From the NCBI GenBank assembly GCA_035462845.1, contig DATHTV010000097.1, forward strand, positions 1 through 9,485: a stretch of DNA of 9,485 nt. The letters run 5' to 3'. This stretch comes from DASTQL01 sp035462845. GTDB lineage: Bacteria; Actinomycetota; Actinomycetes; Jiangellales; Jiangellaceae. Below are positions 5,508-9,485 of the stretch, in pieces (the stretch's first letter is position 1; every line of letters begins with the position of its first letter). The notes under the pieces are model-generated. The model was not told the DNA's origin, ran no database searches, and saw only the letters and a list, made by a program, of their open reading frames with translations. The translations under genes were made by a program, and so were the position numbers.

Positions 5508-7553
5508 GTGCTGCACGGTGCGGTGCTGGCGGCGGAGGCGTCGGGACCGCCGCCGTTCCTCGGCCCGACCGCGGCACTCGTCGTCGCGGCGGCGGTCATC
5601 GGGTACCTCAGCGTCCGGGTCCGGGTGGTCCCGATCGTCGGCTTCCTGCTCGCCGGGGTCCTCATCGGTCCGGCCCAGCTCGGCGTCGTGCAGCGCCAGG
5701 AGACGGTGGAGGCTGCCGCGGAGATCGGCGTCATCCTCCTGCTGTTCACGATCGGCATCGAGTTCTCGCTCGAGCGGCTGGCGCGGATCCGGCGGTGGAT
5801 CCTGGTCGGAGGTGGTCTGCAGGTCGGCGTGACCTGCGGGCTCGTCGTCGCCGTGCTCGCCCTGGCGGGCGTGGACTGGCGCACCGGGCTGTTCACCGGC
5901 TTCCTGGTCGCACTCAGCTCGACCGCGATCGTGCTCAAGCTGCTCGGTGACGCGGGTGAGACGTCGACGACGAGGGGACAGCTCGCCCTGGCGGTGCTGA
6001 TCTTCCAGGACCTCGCGGTGGTGCTGATGGTCCTCGTCGTCCCACTGCTCGGGGTGAGCGCTCAGGGTTCCGGGGCGGGACCACTGCTCCTCGCGCTGGC
6101 GAAGGCCGCCGGCATCATCGCGCTGGTGCTCGTGCTGGCCCGCCGAGTGATGCCGCCACTGCTCGAGCAGGTCGCCCGGGTCTGCTCCCCCGAGGTCTTC
6201 CTGCTGGCGATCGTGGCCATCTGCATCGGCACGGCGTACCTCACCGCGCTGGCGGGTGTCTCCGTCTCGCTCGGCGCCTTCCTGGCCGGCCTGGTGGTCA
6301 GCGAGAGCCGGCAGTCGTCCCACGCGCTCGGCGAGGTGCTCCCGCTCCAGACCATCTTCTCGGCCGTCTTCTTCGTCTCCGTGGGGATGCTGCTCGACGT
6401 CGGCTTCGTGCTCGACAACCTGCCGCTGGTCCTGCTCGCCCTGGCCGCGGTCCTGCTGGTCAAGGTCGTCGCGGGGCTGGTCGCGACGTCCGCTCTGCGC
6501 GTGGGCGCCGGCCCGGCCGTCGGAGCGGCCCTCGTGCTCGCCCAGGTGGGCGAGTTCTCCTTCGTGCTCGAGACCGCCGGCCGCTCCGCGGGCCTCACCC
6601 CGGCCGGGCTGGGCACCGAGGGCACCCAGGTCTTCATCGCCGTCACCGTGCTCCTCATGGTCGCGACACCCTTGCTGGCGGCTGCGGGCAGGCGGGTCGA
6701 GCACGCCCTGGGGGTGCGACGGGCGGCCGCCCGGGCCGCCCGCGGCCTGTCGCACCCCGCCGGCGCCGGCCCGCGCGGGGACGACGCCGGCGAGGGCGAG
6801 CTGACGGACCACGTGGTCATCTCCGGCTGGGGACAGGCGTCGGGCGCGCTGGCCGACGAGCTCTCCGCCCGGGGCGTGCCCCTGGTGGTGCTGACGCTCA
6901 ACCCCGACGGAGCCGCCGACGCCGAGCGGAGGGGCCACCGGGTCGTCCGCGGAGACTCGACGAAGTCGCACATCCTGGCCGAGGCCGGCGTCCGGCGGGC
7001 CCGGGCGGTGGTCGTCGCGGACGACGGGCCGGAGCACGCCGCGCGCATCACGGCTGTGGTGGCCAACCTGGCTCCGGAGGCCGTGATCGTGGTGCGACCG
7101 GTCGGCGACGCGGACGTCGACGAGCTGGCCGCTGCCGGGGCGCACAAGGTCGTGGACGCGGAGCGGGCCAGCCACGCCGCGCTCGCCCGCACCGTGCTCG
7201 ACTCGGTGAGGGGGACGTCGCCCGCGGTCGACACGACCGCCGTCCTACGCTTCCCGCTCCCGGCGTCGAGCCCGTGCCCGCACGCCTCGTCTGCGGTCCG
7301 CGCGGTGCTCCCCGGGTCGGAGGGCTGCGCGGAGTGCCTGCGGACCGGTGCCCGGTGGGTGCACCTGCGGATCTGCCTGACCTGCGGGCACGTCGGGTGC
7401 TGCGACTCCTCACCGGGCCGGCACGCCCGGGCCCACGCGGACGCCGAGGGTCACCCGGTCATCGCCTCCCTCGAGCCCGGCGAGCACTGGGCGTACTGCC
7501 TGCTCGACGACACGACCATCCACGCCGGACCCGCCGCGGAGGTGACCCGGTGA
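5508..7553 (+). CDS. Kef-type (CPA2) cation:proton antiporter with TrkA_N/RCK domain and C-terminal UBP zinc finger
   Basis: A 681-residue integral membrane protein predicted to exchange K+ or Na+ for protons. The antiporter domain (about 20-400) has some 12-13 hydrophobic segments, the STAIVLK stretch (138-144) and the LIFQDLAVV segment with Gln167-Asp168, the ion-binding pair of Kef-like CPA2 proteins. A charged linker (about 401-432) leads to an RCK/TrkA_N domain (about 434-560) that in relatives binds a dinucleotide and gates transport. Here its motif reads GWGQAS, without the third glycine, and the usual acidic residue after beta strand 2 is Thr463 (VVLTLNPD). A UBP zinc finger (about 588-665; Cys590, His592, Cys607, Cys610, Cys623, Cys626, His628, His639, His643, His649) ends the protein on the cytoplasmic side. 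Its stop overlaps the start of the next gene (GTGA), so the two are coupled. Ion specificity cannot be read from the sequence. Confidence 0.93.
   Translation: MLHGAVLAAEASGPPPFLGPTAALVVAAAVIGYLSVRVRVVPIVGFLLAGVLIGPAQLGVVQRQETVEAAAEIGVILLLFTIGIEFSLERLARIRRWILVGGGLQVGVTCGLVVAVLALAGVDWRTGLFTGFLVALSSTAIVLKLLGDAGETSTTRGQLALAVLIFQDLAVVLMVLVVPLLGVSAQGSGAGPLLLALAKAAGIIALVLVLARRVMPPLLEQVARVCSPEVFLLAIVAICIGTAYLTALAGVSVSLGAFLAGLVVSESRQSSHALGEVLPLQTIFSAVFFVSVGMLLDVGFVLDNLPLVLLALAAVLLVKVVAGLVATSALRVGAGPAVGAALVLAQVGEFSFVLETAGRSAGLTPAGLGTEGTQVFIAVTVLLMVATPLLAAAGRRVEHALGVRRAAARAARGLSHPAGAGPRGDDAGEGELTDHVVISGWGQASGALADELSARGVPLVVLTLNPDGAADAERRGHRVVRGDSTKSHILAEAGVRRARAVVVADDGPEHAARITAVVANLAPEAVIVVRPVGDADVDELAAAGAHKVVDAERASHAALARTVLDSVRGTSPAVDTTAVLRFPLPASSPCPHASSAVRAVLPGSEGCAECLRTGARWVHLRICLTCGHVGCCDSSPGRHARAHADAEGHPVIASLEPGEHWAYCLLDDTTIHAGPAAEVTR
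7538..7542 (+). promoter_or_regulatory. Ribosome binding site of the receiver-reductase gene
   Basis: GGAGG lies seven bases before the GTG at 7550, inside the last codons of the antiporter gene. It selects that GTG, which overlaps the antiporter stop codon. Confidence 0.7.
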
Positions 7554-9229
7554 GCACTTCCGCCGAGACGGGCGAGCGGCCGGTCATCCTCACCGTCGAC
7601 GACGATCCCGGGGTCTCGCGGGCGGTGGCCCGCGACCTCCGCCGCCGCTACGCCGAGACCCACCGGATCGTCCGCGCCGAGTCCGGCGAGGAGGCGCTCG
7701 AGGCCCTCCGAGGGCTCAAGCTCCGCGGTGCGCGGGTGGCCGCGATCCTCGCCGACCACCGGATGCCGGGCATGACCGGCGTCGAGATGCTCGAGCAGGC
7801 GATGGACGTCTTTCCCCACGCCCGCCGGGCGCTGCTCACCGCCTACGCCGACACCGACGCCGCGATCCGCGCGATCAACGTCGTCGACCTCGACCACTAC
7901 CTGCTCAAGCCGTGGGACCCGCCGGACGAGAAGCTGTACCCCGTCGTCGACGCGCTGCTCGACGCCTGGCGCGCCGCGGGCGACCACGAGGTGGAGGGGA
8001 TCCGGGTCGTCGGCCACCGGCTCTCCGCCGCCAGCCACGACGTGCGCGACTTCCTGGCACGCAACCAGGTCCCGTACCGCTGGTTCGGCGCGGACGAGGC
8101 GGAGGGGGCGCGCCTGCTCGAGGCGGCGGGAGCCGGGCCCGACGACGTGCCCGTCGTCGTGACCGCGGAGGGTACCGCGCTGCGGCGTCCGTCCACCGGT
8201 GAGCTCGCCACCGCCGTCGGCCTCGCCACCGAGCCCACGACGGACTTCTACGACCTCGTCATCGTCGGCGCCGGACCCGCCGGGCTGGGCGCGGCCGTGT
8301 ACGGGGCGAGCGAGGGGCTGCGGACGGTGCTGGTCGAGCGCTACTCCAGCGGCGGCCAGGCGGGGCAGAGCGCGCGCATCGAGAACTACCTCGGCTTCCC
8401 CGACGGCGTGAGCGGGGCGCAGCTCACCGACCGGGCCCGCCGCCAGGCGGTCCGCTTCGGGGCGGAGCTGCTGACGACGCGCGACGTGGTGGGGCTCGAG
8501 GCCCGCGGGGGCGCCCGGGTGCTGCGCTTCGCCGACGGGGGCGAGGTGGCGGCCCACGCCGTGGTGCTGGCCACCGGCGTCTCGTACCGCCGCATGGGGG
8601 TGCCGGGTGAGGAGGACCTGACGGGTCACGGGCTCTTCTACGGGTCGGCGGCGGTCGAGGCGCCCGGCTGCGCCGACGAGGAGGTCGTGGTCGTCGGGGG
8701 CGCCAACAGCGCCGGGCAGGCGGCCGTGCACCTCGCCCGTTACGCGCGGCGGGTCCGGGTGCTGGTGCGCGGCGACGACCTGGGCCGGGCGATGTCGCAC
8801 TACCTGGTCGAGCAGATCGCCCGGACGCCCGGGGTCGAGGTGCGCACCTGCGCCGAGGTGGCGGCCCTCGAGGGTGCGCCCCGCCTCGAGCGCGTGGCGG
8901 TCCGGGACTCAAGGACCGGGGCGACCGAGACCGTCGACGCGCCATGGTGCTTCGTGTTCATCGGGGCCGAGCCGGGCACCGGGTGGCTCGACGGCACCCT
9001 GGAGCGGGACCGGCGCGGCTTCCTGCGCACCGGGCCGGACCTGCTCGTCGACGGGCGCCGACCGGACGGCTGGCCGCTGGACCGCGACCCGTACATCCTC
9101 GAGGCCAGCATCCCGGGGGTGTTCGTCGCCGGGGACGTCCGGGCCGAGTCGGTCAAGCGGGTGGCCTCGGCCGTGGGTGAGGGCGCGATGGCCGTCACCC
9201 TCGTCCACCGCTACCTCGAGGGACGCTAG
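7550..9229 (+). CDS. Receiver domain fused to glutaredoxin-like domain and thioredoxin-reductase-like flavoprotein
   Basis: A 559-residue soluble protein in three parts. Residues 10-140 form a CheY-like receiver with acidic residues 17-19, phosphoacceptor Asp69 in LADHRMPG, Thr97 in LLTAYAD and Lys120 in LLKPWD, so phosphorylation looks possible. Residues 151-228 look like a glutaredoxin/NrdH fold (FLARNQVPYRWF, DVPVVV with a cis-Pro position at 201, and a PSTGELATAVGL end) but contain no cysteine. Residues 234-556 match class II thioredoxin reductases: FAD motif GAGPAGLGA (240-248), SGGQAGQSARIENYLGFP, a second dinucleotide motif GGANSAGQ (383-390, Ala where Gly is usual) and the C-terminal VFVAGDVR with VASAVGEGA. 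The CxxC dithiol of real thioredoxin reductases is missing; the only cysteines are 374, 434 and 467. Automated annotation usually names this architecture fused response regulator/thioredoxin-disulfide reductase, a name that overstates what is visible. The start overlaps the antiporter stop, implying coupled translation. Confidence 0.93.
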   Translation: MSTSAETGERPVILTVDDDPGVSRAVARDLRRRYAETHRIVRAESGEEALEALRGLKLRGARVAAILADHRMPGMTGVEMLEQAMDVFPHARRALLTAYADTDAAIRAINVVDLDHYLLKPWDPPDEKLYPVVDALLDAWRAAGDHEVEGIRVVGHRLSAASHDVRDFLARNQVPYRWFGADEAEGARLLEAAGAGPDDVPVVVTAEGTALRRPSTGELATAVGLATEPTTDFYDLVIVGAGPAGLGAAVYGASEGLRTVLVERYSSGGQAGQSARIENYLGFPDGVSGAQLTDRARRQAVRFGAELLTTRDVVGLEARGGARVLRFADGGEVAAHAVVLATGVSYRRMGVPGEEDLTGHGLFYGSAAVEAPGCADEEVVVVGGANSAGQAAVHLARYARRVRVLVRGDDLGRAMSHYLVEQIARTPGVEVRTCAEVAALEGAPRLERVAVRDSRTGATETVDAPWCFVFIGAEPGTGWLDGTLERDRRGFLRTGPDLLVDGRRPDGWPLDRDPYILEASIPGVFVAGDVRAESVKRVASAVGEGAMAVTLVHRYLEGR

Positions 9230-9233
9230 GAGG
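9228..9233 (+). promoter_or_regulatory. Ribosome binding site of the cyclic-nucleotide-binding-domain gene
   Basis: AGGAGG overlaps the TAG stop of the receiver-reductase gene and lies four bases before the GTG at 9238. It is a strong site and indicates coupled translation within one operon. Confidence 0.8.
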
Positions 9234-9237
9234 AGCC

Positions 9238-9485
9238 GTGCGACTCACGGCGGACGACCTGCGGACGCTGTTCCTGTTCGAGTCGCTGGACGACGCCCAG
9301 CGGGAGGAGATCGCGGCCCTGGGCCGGGTCGAGGAGGCGGAGGCCGGGACTGTGCTCTTCCGCGAGGGGGAGCCGGCGACCTGCTTCTACGTGCTGCTCG
9401 AGGGCGAGCTCGTGCTCTCGCGGCGGGTGCGCGACAGCGACGTGGAGATCAACCGCACCTCGAACCGGGGCGTCTACTGCGGTGC
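9238..9485 (+). CDS. Cyclic nucleotide-binding domain (Crp/cNMP) protein, N-terminal part, cut by window end
   Basis: The first 82 codons are present. The N-terminal helix region LRTLFLFESLDDAQREEI followed by AGTVLFREGEPATCFYVLLE and GELVLSRR is the standard opening of the cyclic nucleotide monophosphate-binding beta roll (about residues 10-64). The phosphate-binding cassette would lie beyond the window. It follows the receiver-reductase by 8 bases with a strong ribosome binding site, so it belongs to the same operon. From general knowledge, proteins beginning like this next to fused receiver-reductases are often longer and end in a histidine-kinase-type ATPase domain, which would make this the partner of the receiver. 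That part is not visible here and is inference; a Crp-type transcription factor is less likely but not excluded. Confidence 0.88.
   Translation, partial: MRLTADDLRTLFLFESLDDAQREEIAALGRVEEAEAGTVLFREGEPATCFYVLLEGELVLSRRVRDSDVEINRTSNRGVYCG

Noticed and set aside
5478..7175. Long minus-strand open frame (565 codons) opposite the antiporter gene
   Set aside because: Its translation is rich in Asp, Gln, His, Arg and Gly with no recognisable motif. It mirrors the codon bias of the antiporter gene, which has clear family motifs.
7451..8800. Minus-strand open frame (449 codons) opposite the receiver-reductase
   Set aside because: Antisense shadow of a high-GC gene; low-complexity Arg/His/Val/Gly composition and no domain pattern, while the plus strand shows receiver and FAD motifs.
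1..9485. CRISPR arrays, tRNA/rRNA genes, insertion sequences or phage genes
   Set aside because: No regularly spaced repeats, no tRNA-like cloverleaf, no transposase or integrase motifs were seen on either strand.

Overview
The window is very GC-rich and densely coded, and all eight start codons visible in it are GTG. Together with the gene families present, including an ethylmalonyl-CoA mutase of the Streptomyces MeaA type, this points to a high-GC actinobacterium. I cannot fix the genus from sequence alone. There are nine protein genes, two of them cut by the window edges. I see no tRNA, rRNA, CRISPR array, insertion sequence or gene-free stretch above 120 bases.

Left part (1-2913): an ABC-2 type transporter permease (C-terminal part) overlaps by four bases a membrane-bound HisKA_3 histidine kinase. 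A NarL/LuxR-type response regulator on the same strand is the likely partner, but a LURP-one-related (tubby-like fold) gene on the opposite strand separates it from the kinase. The regulator has no ribosome binding site. A TAGCCT box lies just before its GTG, which suggests a leaderless transcript. The LURP-one gene reads divergently from the same 71-base gap.

Middle (2914-5018): a 65-base near-perfect hairpin fills the gap between the convergent regulator and ethylmalonyl-CoA mutase genes and touches the mutase stop codon. The mutase (ecm/meaA, B12-dependent) belongs to the ethylmalonyl-CoA route of acetyl-CoA assimilation. None of its pathway partners are in the window.

Right part (5138-9485): this is the most unusual block. 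A small UBP-type zinc finger protein (minus strand) is divergent from an apparent operon of three genes: (i) a Kef-type (CPA2) cation:proton antiporter with a TrkA_N/RCK domain and a C-terminal UBP zinc finger closely related to the small protein; (ii) a receiver domain fused to a cysteine-free glutaredoxin-like domain and a thioredoxin-reductase-like flavoprotein that lacks the CxxC dithiol; (iii) the start of a cyclic-nucleotide-binding-domain protein, cut by the window end. The tight spacing (GTGA overlap, then 8 bases) suggests co-expression. I infer a signalling module that links phosphorelay, flavin/NAD(P)H state and perhaps a cyclic nucleotide to ion/proton antiport. The role of ubiquitin-type zinc fingers in such a bacterium is unexplained.
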